From: Pseudomonas sp. NBRC 111124
Lineage (GTDB): Bacteria; Pseudomonadota; Gammaproteobacteria; Pseudomonadales; Pseudomonadaceae
Assembly (NCBI RefSeq): GCF_001320245.1
Contig: NZ_BCBA01000017.1
Span: forward strand, 1 to 40,063
Direction of reading: 5' to 3'
DNA length: 40,063 bases
The notes under the pieces were generated by a model. The model worked only from the letters and a program-made list of their open reading frames with translations, was not told the DNA's origin and ran no database searches. Positions within the stretch are counted from its first letter, which is position 1. Every line of letters starts with the position of its first letter. A program made the position numbers and the translations under genes. This document shows, piece after piece, positions 26,848 to 37,180 of this stretch.

Positions 26848-28026
26848 TCACCGCTCGATCAGCGCGATGCGCTTGTTGTACCAGTTCATCAGCAGCGAAA
26901 TACTGATGCTGATGGCGAGATAGACACTCATGGTGATGGCGATCACCTCGATGGCCTGACCGGTCTGGTTGAGTACAGTACCGGCGAACAGCGAGACCAT
27001 CTCCGGATAACCGATACCGGCCGCCAGCGATGAGTTCTTCGCCAAGTTCAGGTACTGGCTGGTCAGCGGCGGAATGATCACCCGCAGTGCCTGGGGGATG
27101 ATCACCTTGCGCAGGGTCGGGCCGTCACGCAGGCCAAGCGAGTGGGCCGCTTCGGTCTGGCCGTGGCTCACCGAACGGATGCCGGAGCGCACGATTTCGG
27201 CAATGAAGGCCGCGGTGTAGATGGTCAAGGCCAGCGTCAGCGCCAACAGTTCGGGGATCAACACCCAGCCGCCGACGAAGTTGAAGCCCTTGAGCTGCGG
27301 CACTTCCCAGTGCACCGGGCTGCCGAACAGCAGCGCGCAGGCGCCTGGAATGACGATCAGCAGCGCCAGCCCCACCCAGAATTTGTGGAACGGCTCGCCG
27401 GTCGTGTCGAAGCGCTTGTTGGCGTAGCGCACCATCACCCCAATCGCCACCAGCGCCAGCACCAGGGCGGCGACGAACGGCCAGAAGCCGTCGGCCATCG
27501 AGGCACCGGGCATGTTCAGGCCACGGTTACTGATGAAGAAGGTGTCGTCGATGTTGATGCTGCCCCTTGGACCCGGCAGGGTCAGGAACACCGCGAAATA
27601 CCAGAACAGGATCTGCAGCAGTGGCGGAATGTTGCGGAAGGTCTCTACATACACGGTCGCCAGCTTGCTGATCATCCAGTTCGGCGACAGCCGCGCGACA
27701 CCGATGATGAAGCCGAGAACGGTCGCCAGGATCACACCGATGAAGGTCACCAGCAGGGTATTGAGCAGGCCGATGACGAACACCCGCGCATAGCTGTCGG
27801 ACTCCACATAGGGAATCAGGTGCTGGGCGATGCCGAAGCCGGCGCTACGCTCGAGAAAGTCGAAACCCGAGGTGATGCCCCGGTGTTGCAGGTTGGTCTG
27901 GGTGTTGTGGAACAGGTACCAGCCCAGGCCCACCACGAAGGCAATCGTGAGAATCTGGAACAGCCAGGCGCGCACACGCGGGTCATTCAGGGAAAGCCCC
28001 TTGGGTGCGCCAATTTGATTTTGCAT
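26848..28026 (-). CDS. aapQ: L-amino-acid ABC transporter, permease
   Basis: 392-aa permease with about eight membrane helices. Residues 20-45 form the first helix, and the C-terminal part carries TAAFIAEIVRSGIRSV and EAAHSLGLRDGPTLRKVIIPQALR. It pairs with AapM to move polar amino acids such as glutamate, aspartate and their amides. It is separated from the binding-protein gene by the stem-loop at 28058-28084. Confidence 0.92.
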   Translation of the reverse strand: MQNQIGAPKGLSLNDPRVRAWLFQILTIAFVVGLGWYLFHNTQTNLQHRGITSGFDFLERSAGFGIAQHLIPYVESDSYARVFVIGLLNTLLVTFIGVILATVLGFIIGVARLSPNWMISKLATVYVETFRNIPPLLQILFWYFAVFLTLPGPRGSINIDDTFFISNRGLNMPGASMADGFWPFVAALVLALVAIGVMVRYANKRFDTTGEPFHKFWVGLALLIVIPGACALLFGSPVHWEVPQLKGFNFVGGWVLIPELLALTLALTIYTAAFIAEIVRSGIRSVSHGQTEAAHSLGLRDGPTLRKVIIPQALRVIIPPLTSQYLNLAKNSSLAAGIGYPEMVSLFAGTVLNQTGQAIEVIAITMSVYLAISISISLLMNWYNKRIALIER

Positions 28027-28057
28027 GAAGTGCCCCGAAAAAAAGGGATTCGAACAA

Positions 28058-28084
28058 CCTGCGGCGGCGGGATGCCGCCGCAGG
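28058..28084 (-). promoter_or_regulatory. Intercistronic stem-loop between aapJ and aapQ
   Basis: Perfect 10-bp GC-only-rich stem CCTGCGGCGG (28058-28067) / CCGCCGCAGG (28075-28084), loop of seven. On the minus strand it lies 10 bases after the aapJ stop and 30 before aapQ; the T-run after it is broken (CCCTTTTTTTCGG). Probably gives more binding protein than permease by RNA stabilisation or partial termination. Confidence 0.7.
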
Positions 28085-28093
28085 GTGCAGCCA

Positions 28094-29122
28094 TCAGCGC
28101 ACAGGTGGCGCGTACTGGATGCCGCCGTTGTTCCACAGGGCGTTCATGCCACGGTCGATCTTCAGGTCGGTGCTCTGGCCCAGGTTCTTCTCGAACACTT
28201 CGCCGTAGTTGCCGACTTGCTTGACGATCTGTACTACCCAGTCTTTGGGCAGCTTGAGGTCCTTGCCGTACTCACCATCAGCCCCCAGCAGGCGGGCAAC
28301 ATCAGGGTTCTTGGTGGACTTGGCCTCGGCCTCGACGTTCTTCGAGGTGATGCCCGCCTCTTCGGCGTTGAGCATGGCAAACAAGGTCCACTTGACGATG
28401 CTGAACCACTCCTCGTCGCCCTTACGCACCACCGGGCCGAGTGGCTCTTTGGAGATGGTCTCCGGCAGCACCACATAGTCGGTCGGCGCGGCCAGCTTGG
28501 AGCGCTGGGCGAACAGCTGCGACTTGTCCGAGGTCAGCACGTCGCAACGGCCGGACTCCAACGACTTGGCGCTTTCGTCGGAGGTGTCGAAGGTGATCGG
28601 GGTGTACTTCAGGCCATTGGCGCGGAAGAAATCCGACACGTTCAGTTCGGTGGTGGTGCCGGCCTGGATGCAGATGGTCGCGCCATCGAGCGCCTTGGCG
28701 CTGGAAACGCCGAGCTTCTTGTTGACCAGGAAGCCGACGCCGTCATAGTAGGTGACGCCGGCGAACACCAGGCCCATGCCGGCATCGCGCGAGCTGGTCC
28801 AGGTGGTGTTGCGCGACAGCACGTCGACTTCGCCCGACTGCAGCGCAGTGAAGCGTTCCTTGGCGTTGAGCTGGCTGAACTTGACCTTGGTCGCGTCGCC
28901 GAACACGGCGGCGGCCACAGCGCGGCAGACATCGGCGTCGATACCGACGATCTTGCCTTGCGCATCAGGTACCGAGAAGCCTGGAAGACCGTCGCTCACG
29001 CCACACTGGACGAAGCCCTTCTTCTTTACCGCATCGAGGGTGGCGCCGGCCTGGGCGGTGCTCACGGCGCCCAGTGCGGCGGCAGCGGTCAGGACTGCCA
29101 GGGTGGTTTTCAACATCTTCAT
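28094..29122 (-). CDS. aapJ: L-amino-acid ABC transporter, periplasmic binding protein
   Basis: 342-aa solute-binding protein (SBP_bac_3). A signal peptide is cleaved after AQA (residues 1-25). Typical features are KKGFVQCGVSDGLPGFSV, IVGIDADVCRAVAAAVFGD and RNTTWTSSRDAGMGLVFAGVTYYDG. It captures L-amino acids for AapQMP. GGAGG precedes the ATG. First gene of the operon, with a sigma54-type promoter about 170 bases upstream. Confidence 0.93.
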   Translation of the reverse strand: MKMLKTTLAVLTAAAALGAVSTAQAGATLDAVKKKGFVQCGVSDGLPGFSVPDAQGKIVGIDADVCRAVAAAVFGDATKVKFSQLNAKERFTALQSGEVDVLSRNTTWTSSRDAGMGLVFAGVTYYDGVGFLVNKKLGVSSAKALDGATICIQAGTTTELNVSDFFRANGLKYTPITFDTSDESAKSLESGRCDVLTSDKSQLFAQRSKLAAPTDYVVLPETISKEPLGPVVRKGDEEWFSIVKWTLFAMLNAEEAGITSKNVEAEAKSTKNPDVARLLGADGEYGKDLKLPKDWVVQIVKQVGNYGEVFEKNLGQSTDLKIDRGMNALWNNGGIQYAPPVR

Positions 29123-29301
29123 TCACAACCTCCAAATCGCTCTTGTTGTACGAGCCGGAATTGCACCGCACCCTTTTGAGGCGCATCCGACCCTTGTTGG
29201 CTTGTTATTGGGTCAATTGGCGCAATGGGCTGTTCTGTGACAGCCTTCGCGTGCGAGGGGTGTTACCGTCGGGTTTTGCCCTTCGCATCCAAGGTTGAAT
29301 A

Positions 29302-29316
29302 GCAAAGCGCGTACCA
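29302..29316 (-). promoter_or_regulatory. sigma54 (RpoN) promoter for aapJQMP
   Basis: On the minus strand the sequence is TGGTACGCGCTTTGC: TGGTAC (-24), five bases, TTGC (-12). It differs from the consensus TGGCACN5TTGC at one base, with exact spacing. The gap 29123-29453 holds no gene; apart from this promoter and the esterase ribosome site I see no clear NtrC site in it. Confidence 0.65.
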
Positions 29317-29426
29317 CATCGTTTGGCTGTAGCGATTAAGCATTCGTCAAGTAGGAAAAGTTGTATCGTTGCGACATTCTTTTACTGACAATCATTTTCA
29401 GCGCCTTCTTTTCAGGCGTGCGATAA

Positions 29427-30110
<684 letters not shown>

Positions 30111-30113
30111 GCC

Positions 30114-30140
30114 AACCCCATTTGTAGTTGTGGGGGTTTT
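30114..30140 (+). terminator. Probable terminator after estB
   Basis: AACCCCA (30114-30120) pairs with TGGGG(G)TT (30131-30138) around a ten-base loop, followed by only a short T-run. Confidence 0.5.
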
Positions 30141-30211
30141 CCGCTACGCCGCGCCCGAATCTTGCATTACACTGCCCGGCGTACATTCCTTAACCAGTTG
30201 ATGAGACGATC

Positions 30212-31687
30212 GTGCTCAAGGCACTCAAGAAAATATTCGGCAAAGGAGACGCCGCGCCACAGGCCGTCGCTCCCGCTGCCAGCGTGGCGCCTGCAGCGCC
30301 CGCCCCCACTGCAGAGGCCCGGCCCGAGCCAAAACCGGCCGCACCGCGCGCCAAGCCCGCCGCCAAGGCCGCCGCTATGGCCCAAGCACCCGCCGATGCC
30401 CCGGCGCCCGCCGACAAGCCGGCCAAGGACAAACCACGCCGCGAACGCAAGCCAAAGCCGCAGGCGAGCCTGTGGAAGCCGGAAGACTTCGTGGTCGAGC
30501 CGCAGGAAGGCAAGACCCGCTTCCACGACTTCAAGCTCTCCAACGAGGTAATGCACGCTATCCACGACCTCGGTTTCCCTTACTGCACGCCGATCCAGGC
30601 GCAGGTACTGGGTTACACCCTGGCTGGCCAGGACGCCATCGGTCGCGCCCAGACCGGTACCGGCAAGACCGCTGCGTTCCTGATTTCGATCATTTCCCAG
30701 CTGCAGCAGACACCGCCGCCGAAAGAGCGCTACATGGGCGAGCCGCGCGCGCTGATCATCGCGCCGACCCGCGAGCTGGTGGTGCAGATCGCCAAGGACG
30801 CCGTCGCGCTGACCAAGTACACCGGTCTGAACGTGATGAGCTTTGTCGGCGGCATGGACTTCGACAAGCAGCTCAAGGCCCTGGAAGCCCGCCACTGCGA
30901 CATCCTGGTAGCCACCCCGGGCCGTCTGCTGGACTTCAACCAGCGCGGCGAAGTGCATCTGGACATGGTCGAGGTGATGGTGCTGGACGAAGCTGACCGC
31001 ATGCTCGACATGGGCTTCATCCCCCAGGTTCGGCAGATCATCCGCCAGACCCCACCGAAGAGCGAACGCCAGACCCTGCTGTTCTCTGCCACCTTCACCG
31101 AAGACGTGATGAACCTGGCCAAGCAGTGGACCACCAACCCGGCGATCGTCGAGATCGAACCGGAGAACGTCGCCAGCGAAACGGTCGAGCAACACGTGTA
31201 TGCGGTGGCCGGCAGCGACAAGTACAAGCTGCTGTACAACCTGGTGACCCAGAACAAGTGGGAACGGGTGATGGTATTCGCCAACCGCAAGGACGAAGTG
31301 CGCCGCATCGAGGAAAAACTCGTGCGCGACGGCATCAATGCCGCGCAGTTGTCGGGGGACGTGCCGCAGCACAAGCGTATCCGCACACTGGAAAACTTCC
31401 GCGAAGGGCGCATTACCGTGCTGGTGGCCACAGACGTGGCCGGGCGTGGGATTCACATCGACGGCATCAGCCACGTGATCAACTTTACCCTGCCGGAAGA
31501 CCCGGACGATTACGTGCACCGCATCGGCCGTACGGGCCGTGCCGGTACCAGCGGTGTGTCGATCAGCTTTGCCGGTGAGGATGACTCTTACCAGCTGCCG
31601 GCGATCGAAGAACTGCTGGGGCGCAAGATCAAGTGCGAAATGCCGCCGGATGAGCTGCTCAAGCCGGTGCCGCGCAAGCACCACTGA
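30212..31687 (+). CDS. rhlB: ATP-dependent RNA helicase RhlB
   Basis: 491-aa DEAD-box helicase, component of the RNA degradosome in gammaproteobacteria. The start is GTG at 30212. Residues 1-85 are a low-complexity Ala/Pro/Lys extension typical of pseudomonads. The core has the Q motif (TPIQAQVL), [11 protein letters not shown] (motif I), [25 protein letters not shown] (DEAD), SATFTEDV and [13 protein letters not shown] (motif VI). The basic extension could bind RNA or a partner. Followed by a REP pair. Confidence 0.92.
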   Translation: MLKALKKIFGKGDAAPQAVAPAASVAPAAPAPTAEARPEPKPAAPRAKPAAKAAAMAQAPADAPAPADKPAKDKPRRERKPKPQASLWKPEDFVVEPQEGKTRFHDFKLSNEVMHAIHDLGFPYCTPIQAQVLGYTLAGQDAIGRAQTGTGKTAAFLISIISQLQQTPPPKERYMGEPRALIIAPTRELVVQIAKDAVALTKYTGLNVMSFVGGMDFDKQLKALEARHCDILVATPGRLLDFNQRGEVHLDMVEVMVLDEADRMLDMGFIPQVRQIIRQTPPKSERQTLLFSATFTEDVMNLAKQWTTNPAIVEIEPENVASETVEQHVYAVAGSDKYKLLYNLVTQNKWERVMVFANRKDEVRRIEEKLVRDGINAAQLSGDVPQHKRIRTLENFREGRITVLVATDVAGRGIHIDGISHVINFTLPEDPDDYVHRIGRTGRAGTSGVSISFAGEDDSYQLPAIEELLGRKIKCEMPPDELLKPVPRKHH

Positions 31688-31693
31688 CCTGCA

Positions 31694-31784
31694 CCGGCCT
31701 TTTCGCGGGACAAGCCCGCTCCTACATGAATGTCATTCCCCCTGTAGGAGCGGGCTTGCCCCGCGAACCGGGGCAAAGCCCCGG
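31694..31784. repeat. REP inverted pair with extra hairpin
   Basis: REP units in opposite orientation at about 31694-31726 and 31743-31771, core CCCGCTCCTACA / TGTAGGAGCGGG. The second runs into a hairpin CCGGGGC (31768-31774) / GCCCCGG (31778-31784). Lies between the converging rhlB and moaE genes. Confidence 0.85.
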
Positions 31785-31800
31785 CCATCAAACGAAGGTT

Positions 31801-32247
31801 CTACCAGCGTCCAGCAGCATCCTGGTCACTCTGCTTGCCTTCCACCCACCTAGGCCCGTCCTGGGTATTTTCCTTCTTCCAGAACGGCGCCCGGGTCTTC
31901 AGGTAGTCCATGATGAAGTTGCAGGCATCGAACGCCGCCTGCCGATGAGCACTGGCCACGCCGACAAAGACGATCGGTTCGCCCGGCTCCAGCGCACCGA
32001 TGCGGTGCAGCACTTCGACCTTGAGCAACGGCCAGCGCTGCTCGGCCTCGACCACAATCTTGGCCAGGGCCTTCTCGGTCATGCCCGGGTAGTGCTCGAG
32101 GAACATCCCCGCCACCTCCCGACCGTCGTTGAAATCGCGCACATAGCCTACGAAACCGACCACGGCACCGACGCCGACATTGGCCGCATGCATGGCATTG
32201 ACCTCGGCCCCCGGGTCGAACGCTCCGTGTTGCACTCGCACTGCCAT
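31801..32247 (-). CDS. moaE: Molybdopterin synthase catalytic subunit
   Basis: 148-aa MoaE. Together with MoaD it inserts sulfur into precursor Z. Family segments are VGAVVGFVGYVRDFNDG, LEHYPGMTEKALAKIV, HRIGALEPGEPIVFVGVASAHRQAAF and the C-terminal lysine-containing FWKKE. The stop is followed by the REP region. It starts three bases after the moaD stop. Confidence 0.93.
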   Translation of the reverse strand: MAVRVQHGAFDPGAEVNAMHAANVGVGAVVGFVGYVRDFNDGREVAGMFLEHYPGMTEKALAKIVVEAEQRWPLLKVEVLHRIGALEPGEPIVFVGVASAHRQAAFDACNFIMDYLKTRAPFWKKENTQDGPRWVEGKQSDQDAAGRW

Positions 32248-32249
32248 GT

Positions 32250-32495
32250 TCAGCCTCCGGTCACCGGCGGGAAGAACGCCACTTCATCGCCTTCCTCCAG
32301 CGGCTCGTCGAGTTTGCACAGCTCTTCGTTGCGCGCACTCATCAGGTTCTGCTCGGCCAGCACCGCGTACTGCCCGCCCTTGACCACCAAGGCCTGGCGC
32401 ACATCGTCGACAACCTTGAACTCGCCGTCCAGGCGCTCGGCATCGACGCCCAGCAGCTCACGGTAACGGGCGAAGTACATCACCTTGACCTTCAT
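32250..32495 (-). CDS. moaD: Molybdopterin synthase sulfur-carrier subunit
   Basis: 81-aa ubiquitin-fold protein ending in the essential Gly-Gly (FFPPVTGG), whose C-terminus carries the thiocarboxylate. The start at 32495 shares its A with the moaC stop (TAATG). Middle gene of moaCDE. Confidence 0.93.
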   Translation of the reverse strand: MKVKVMYFARYRELLGVDAERLDGEFKVVDDVRQALVVKGGQYAVLAEQNLMSARNEELCKLDEPLEEGDEVAFFPPVTGG

Positions 32496-32965
32496 TACGC
32501 CTCCACCTTGTAGTGGCCGCTCTTGCCACCGACCTTTTCCAGCAGGCGCACCTGCTCGATGACCATGCCCTTGTCCACCGCCTTGCACATGTCGTAGATC
32601 GTCAGCGCAGCGACGCTGGCGGCGGTCAGTGCTTCCATCTCCACGCCGGTCTGCCCGGCCAGCTTGCAGCGGGCGACGATATGCACCGCCTCTTCGCCGT
32701 CGGCCCTCAGCTCGACCTTGACGCTGGTCAGCATCAGCGGGTGGCACAGCGGGATCAGGTCACTGGTTTTCTTCGCCGCTTGAATGCCGGCAATTCGTGC
32801 CACGGCGAACACATCGCCCTTGGGATGCTCGCCATCGACGATCATCTGCAAGGTCTGCGGCAACATGCGCACCCGCGCTTCGGCCACCGCCTCGCGCTCG
32901 GTCACGGCCTTTTCAGTGACGTCGACCATGTTGGCGCGCCCCTGGGAATCAAGATGAGTCAGCAC
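32495..32965 (-). CDS. moaC: Cyclic pyranopterin monophosphate synthase
   Basis: 156-aa MoaC, which with MoaA makes cyclic pyranopterin phosphate for molybdenum cofactor. Typical sequences are [28 protein letters not shown] N-terminus (32960-32890), [10 protein letters not shown] and [22 protein letters not shown]. The start is GTG at 32965 with AGGAG upstream. The moaA gene is not nearby. Confidence 0.95.
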   Translation of the reverse strand: MLTHLDSQGRANMVDVTEKAVTEREAVAEARVRMLPQTLQMIVDGEHPKGDVFAVARIAGIQAAKKTSDLIPLCHPLMLTSVKVELRADGEEAVHIVARCKLAGQTGVEMEALTAASVAALTIYDMCKAVDKGMVIEQVRLLEKVGGKSGHYKVEA

Positions 32966-33024
32966 TGCTCTGCTCCTGTGGAGGGAACAGAGAGTGTAAA
33001 CCCGTGGGTCAGGTTTGCGCAGAG

Positions 33025-33052
33025 GAAAAAACCGGGCGGCGTACCGCCCGGC
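33025..33052 (-). terminator. Terminator after the PIN-PhoH gene
   Basis: CCGGGCGG (33032-33039) / CCGCCCGG (33044-33051), loop of four. On the minus strand it is followed by TTTTTT. Confidence 0.88.
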
Positions 33053-33061
33053 TGCACCCGG

Positions 33062-34456
33062 TTACAGATGCGATTCGGCGTACTCGGCCAGCACCGAGCG
33101 TGGCACACCCTGCAGGGTAATGTGCACACCATGGGGGAAGTCTTTGAAGCGCTCGGTCAGGTAGGTCAGGCCCGAGCTGGTCGCGGACAGGTAAGGGGTG
33201 TCAATCTGCGCCAGGTTGCCCAGGCACACTACCTTGGAGCCGGAACCGGCCCGAGTGATGATGGTTTTCATCTGGTGCGGCGTGAGGTTCTGACACTCGT
33301 CGATCAGGATCAGGCTCTGCTGGAAGCTGCGCCCACGGATGTAGTTCAGCGACTTGAACTGCAGCGGCACGCGCTCGAGGATGTATTCGACGCTGCCATG
33401 GGTGCTTTCATCGTCCATGTGCAAGGCTTCGAGGTTATCGGTGATGGCGCCGAGCCAAGGCTCCATCTTCTCCGCCTCGGTCCCCGGCAGGAAGCCGATC
33501 TCCTGGTCCAGCCCCTGTACGCTGCGGGTGGCGATAATGCGCCGGTAGCGCTTGCTGACCATGGTCTGCTCGATGGCCGCGGCCAGGGCCAGGATGGTCT
33601 TGCCAGAGCCGGCAGCGCCGGTCAGGTTGACCAGGTGGATATCCGGGTCGAGCAAAGCGAATAGCGCCAGGCTCTGATGAATGTCCCGCGGTTTCAGGCC
33701 CCAGGCCTCCTGGTGCAGCAAGGGCTCCTGGTGCAGGTCGAGCAATAGCAGCTCGTCGTTGCGGATGCCTTTTACCCAGCCGACAAAACCTTGCTCGTCG
33801 ATGATGAACTCGTTGATGTGCACCGCTGGCAGGTTGTCGATCATCTGCACCCGATGCCAGGTGCGACCACGCTCCTGGCGGGTATCGACCTTGCTGACGC
33901 GATCCCAGAAGGAACCTGTGACTGAGTGATAGCCCTTGGACAGCAAGGACACGTCGTCAACCAGCTGGTCGGTGCTGTAGTCCTCGGCCGCGATCCCGCA
34001 GGCGCGCGCCTTCAGGCGCATGTTGATGTCTTTGGTGACCAGCACCACATCCAGATCGGTGCGCCGGCTACGGACTTCGAACAGGGTATTGATGATGATG
34101 TTGTCGTTGAGGTTTTCCGGCAGCAGTTTGCTAGGTTCGTTGCGCGGGCTCATCAGGATCGACAGGTAACCCTTGGGTCCGCTCTTGCCACGCTGGATCG
34201 GCACGCCCTGCTCGACATCGCTGGGCGAAGCGTCACCGAGAAGCTGGTCGATCAGACGGATAGCCTGGCGGCATTCGGCGGCGATGGTCTGTTTACCGGT
34301 CTTGAGCTTGTCGAGTTCCTCCAGCACCGTCATCGGAATGGCGACGTGATGCTCCTCGAAGTTGAGTAACGCGTTGGGGTCGTGAATCAGGACGTTGGTA
34401 TCGAGCACATAGAGGATTGGCTTGCTGGAGGAAGGGTTGCGTCCTTGGTCATCCAT
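33062..34456 (-). CDS. PIN-domain + PhoH-family ATPase (YlaK-like)
   Basis: 464-aa two-domain protein. The N-terminal PIN RNase domain (about 14-150) has the acidic motif LDTNVLIHDP. The C-terminal PhoH-like ATPase (about 230-464) has Walker A GAAGSGKTILALA and LILIDECQNLTP as Walker B. PIN-PhoH fusions couple RNA cleavage with ATP hydrolysis; in bacteria they are linked to RNA turnover. A ribosome site AAGGTGA precedes the ATG. The 280 bases upstream hold no gene. Confidence 0.88.
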   Translation of the reverse strand: MDDQGRNPSSSKPILYVLDTNVLIHDPNALLNFEEHHVAIPMTVLEELDKLKTGKQTIAAECRQAIRLIDQLLGDASPSDVEQGVPIQRGKSGPKGYLSILMSPRNEPSKLLPENLNDNIIINTLFEVRSRRTDLDVVLVTKDINMRLKARACGIAAEDYSTDQLVDDVSLLSKGYHSVTGSFWDRVSKVDTRQERGRTWHRVQMIDNLPAVHINEFIIDEQGFVGWVKGIRNDELLLLDLHQEPLLHQEAWGLKPRDIHQSLALFALLDPDIHLVNLTGAAGSGKTILALAAAIEQTMVSKRYRRIIATRSVQGLDQEIGFLPGTEAEKMEPWLGAITDNLEALHMDDESTHGSVEYILERVPLQFKSLNYIRGRSFQQSLILIDECQNLTPHQMKTIITRAGSGSKVVCLGNLAQIDTPYLSATSSGLTYLTERFKDFPHGVHITLQGVPRSVLAEYAESHL

Positions 34457-34739
34457 ACTCGGTCACCTTATGTCGAAGCCACACGGCACGCTCTGTAGTG
34501 CGCCGCAGAGTGACTGCCGTTCTCCCCGTATCCGCGTTGCTACGGGCGGGAAGCGTACCTGGCAAGGTGGGGGTGGATGACGCCACCTGTGCTGCAGGAA
34601 TCGGCTGTCTGGTTTCTTCATACCGCAAAAGCCATGACCGGAAAAAGCATTTTTACGAGATTTTGAAGTTTATTTTTCCGAATGACGAAGAGCGCTTGGC
34701 GGCAAAGCCGGACGGGACTACAGTCAGAAGTCATACCCT

Positions 34740-35867
34740 TTATTCGCGATAAGCGTAATCGCGGCAGTCCTCCCAACCGATGCCGCTTTGAACGGTGTTG
34801 CGCAGCAACCATTCCACTGCCGGCTGAGCCTTGGGCAGGCTGTCATGGAACTGGATTACCCCCTTGCGCCATAGCAGCATCAAGGTCATCACGCGCTGTG
34901 CAGAGGCTTCTGCGGCCAGCGGGCCATCGTCCTGGGCATCGATATCCCATAGCGATACCCGCAACTGGTGGCTGGCCATGAACGCTTCACCATCGGCCCG
35001 GCGCTGGCCGTAGGGTGGGCGGAACAACGGTACGTATTGCGCCGGCAGGTCGGCCTGGACTTGAGCCTGGGCACGCCTTATCGAATCCTGCCAGCCCTGC
35101 CACTGGGCGTGAGAGCGATATTCCCAACCTTGAATACCCACGCATTGGCCGGCGTAAAGCTGGCTCAACGCATTGGCCGCACCTGTATCGCGCCGCTGCT
35201 GCAGGCGATTGCCCAATACAAAGAAGGTGCCCTGCAGTTTCTGCTTGCGCAGGTATTCGGTGAGCGCATCGGTGCTTCCACCATCAGGCCCCGGTCCGCC
35301 GACGAAAGTCAGCAGGAACATGCGGTCGTTCAGTTCATCGCCGTTGCGCTCGCGACTGGACAGCCGCTCGACCTCGCTGCTGGTCAGCGGCAGCAACGCG
35401 GCCTTGCGCAGTTGCTCATCCAGATAACGAACATGGAATTGATGACTGGGTTCGACCCAACCTGTGTAGAACGTGCCGACATCGGCCGCGAATGTCGCTG
35501 CTTTGGTGCGCAAATCGACCATGGACTCGAGCAGGTAGCAGAATGAGGCATCCTGCTCGCAGCTGCGCTGAGCCTGCTGGTAACCCTGCCACAATCGCTG
35601 CCACATCTGCGCGCGCACTGCGCGAATTTTCTGCAGGTTGATCTGCCGCAAACCCAACCGCGCAGCCAGCGCGCCATCATCGAGCAGCTCGCTTTCGTGC
35701 AGCACCTGGGCAAACGACAGGATCTCGGCCCGCGAAGCGACGTCGAACAGCACCGGGCTGTCCAGCTGTTCGGGCCACTGGCTACGGTCAAGGCTGGCCG
35801 ACGGCAGGGGGGCGGCCTGGACGGCCAGGCTCAACAGGGTGGCCAGCAAGGCCCCGGCAATGCGCAC
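34740..35867 (-). CDS. Secreted polysaccharide-deacetylase-like (NodB-fold) protein
   Basis: 375-aa secreted protein. The N-terminal signal ends about AVQAAP. The NodB-like part covers roughly residues 190-370. The usual metal motif TFDDGP reads TFVGGPG, so the catalytic and metal Asp are absent, and the HxxxH motif is degenerate (WEYRSHAQW, one His). RPPYG, a SLWDID strand and IQFHD remain. It may be a non-catalytic or altered enzyme. The start is GTG at 35867 with GGAGA upstream; a GTG at 35900 gives eleven more residues but has a weak ribosome site. Divergent from yaaA. Confidence 0.8.
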   Translation of the reverse strand: MRIAGALLATLLSLAVQAAPLPSASLDRSQWPEQLDSPVLFDVASRAEILSFAQVLHESELLDDGALAARLGLRQINLQKIRAVRAQMWQRLWQGYQQAQRSCEQDASFCYLLESMVDLRTKAATFAADVGTFYTGWVEPSHQFHVRYLDEQLRKAALLPLTSSEVERLSSRERNGDELNDRMFLLTFVGGPGPDGGSTDALTEYLRKQKLQGTFFVLGNRLQQRRDTGAANALSQLYAGQCVGIQGWEYRSHAQWQGWQDSIRRAQAQVQADLPAQYVPLFRPPYGQRRADGEAFMASHQLRVSLWDIDAQDDGPLAAEASAQRVMTLMLLWRKGVIQFHDSLPKAQPAVEWLLRNTVQSGIGWEDCRDYAYRE

Positions 35868-36004
35868 GATCGGTCTCTCCGTGACAGCCAAAACGCGCAC
35901 TATAACGCCTGCTTTGGCGATGGTCTGTGACTATTGTCGCCATAGTTTGGCGTTACCGACCGCGAACCGTAGAATTCACCCTCACGATTCCAGGAGCCGA
36001 CCCG

Positions 36005-36784
36005 ATGCTGACGGTGATTTCCCCCGCCAAGACCCTCGATTACGACACCGCGCCGGTGACCGAGCGGTTCACCTTGCCGCAATACCTGGATGATTCCCAG
36101 GCACTGATCCTGCAATTGCGCGAACTGTCGCCAGCGCAGATCAGCGAGTTGATGCACCTCTCCGACAAGCTCGCCGGCCTCAATGCCGCGCGCTTCGGCA
36201 GCTGGACCCCGGACTTCACACCCGCCAACGCCAAGCAGGCGCTGCTGGCTTTCAAAGGTGACGTGTACACCGGCCTGGATGCCGAAACCCTCGGCGAGGA
36301 CGACTTTAGCTACGCCCAGGAGCACTTGCGCATGCTCTCCGGCCTGTACGGCCTGCTGCGCCCACTCGACCTGATGCAGCCTTACCGACTGGAAATGGGC
36401 ACCAAGCTGGCCAACGCCCGCGGCAAGGATCTGTATGCCTTCTGGGGCACGCGCATCAGTGAATGGCTGAACCAGGCGCTGGCCGACCAGGGCGACGACC
36501 TGCTGCTGAACCTGGCCAGCAACGAGTACTTCAGCGCGGTGAAACGCAGCGCGCTGAAGGCCCGGGTGATCAACGTCGATTTCAAGGACCTGAAGAACGG
36601 CCAGTACAAGATCATCAGCTTCTACGCCAAGAAAGCCCGCGGCATGATGAGCCGCTTCGTGATCCAGGAGCGGGTCAATGACCCGGAGCAGCTCAAGCAG
36701 TTCGATACGCAGGGTTACTACTACAGTGCCGAGCAGTCCAAGCCAGATCACCTGGTGTTCCTGCGCGACCACGCTGCCGAGTAA
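36005..36784 (+). CDS. yaaA: Peroxide stress protein YaaA (UPF0246)
   Basis: 259-aa YaaA-family protein that in E. coli limits free iron and oxidative damage under H2O2. Family signatures are [49 protein letters not shown] (36331-36402) and [16 protein letters not shown] lies before the ATG at 36005; an in-frame upstream start at 35927 lacks a site. Confidence 0.93.
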   Translation: MLTVISPAKTLDYDTAPVTERFTLPQYLDDSQALILQLRELSPAQISELMHLSDKLAGLNAARFGSWTPDFTPANAKQALLAFKGDVYTGLDAETLGEDDFSYAQEHLRMLSGLYGLLRPLDLMQPYRLEMGTKLANARGKDLYAFWGTRISEWLNQALADQGDDLLLNLASNEYFSAVKRSALKARVINVDFKDLKNGQYKIISFYAKKARGMMSRFVIQERVNDPEQLKQFDTQGYYYSAEQSKPDHLVFLRDHAAE

Positions 36785-36791
36785 GCCTGTT

Positions 36792-36890
36792 CCGGCCTCT
36801 TCGCGGGCTCGCCCGCTCCCACAGGTACCGCAACTCCCTTTAATCTTGTGCAGTACCTGTGGGAGCGGGCTTGCCCGCGAAGAGGCCAGC
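36792..36890. repeat. REP inverted pair
   Basis: Two REP units in opposite orientation at about 36792-36830 and 36854-36890, core CGGCCTCTTCGCGGGC / GCCCGCGAAGAGGCC. They form a long hairpin after yaaA, ahead of the alginate control region. Confidence 0.88.
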
Positions 36891-37003
36891 GGCTCAGATA
36901 CATCTCTCCCGCCCTGCAATGGGGCAAGCTTCAAAGTGCCATTAAGTCATTATCCCGGCGCCAAAAAACCAACGCCCACCCAGTTATCGCCAAACGCCAT
37001 AAG

Positions 37004-37013
37004 ACCGTTCGTA
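37004..37013 (+). promoter_or_regulatory. AlgR-type binding site
   Basis: ACCGTTCGTA differs from the AlgR consensus ACCGTTCGTC at the last base only. It lies about 200 bases before the algD promoter. P. aeruginosa algD has far-upstream AlgR sites of this sequence. Confidence 0.65.
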
Positions 37014-37180
37014 GTTTTTTGACGAATTTTGAAAAATATTTTTTCATGATGGCATAACAATACTCTCCCTCAGGCCCACCCTTTATATACGGGGGTGAAA
37101 CTGTGGCGTGCTATCAGTTTGAAAGTATTTGCCACTGAAAAATTATTTAGAAATCTTTCATCGAGGCGGAGTCACCTCAG

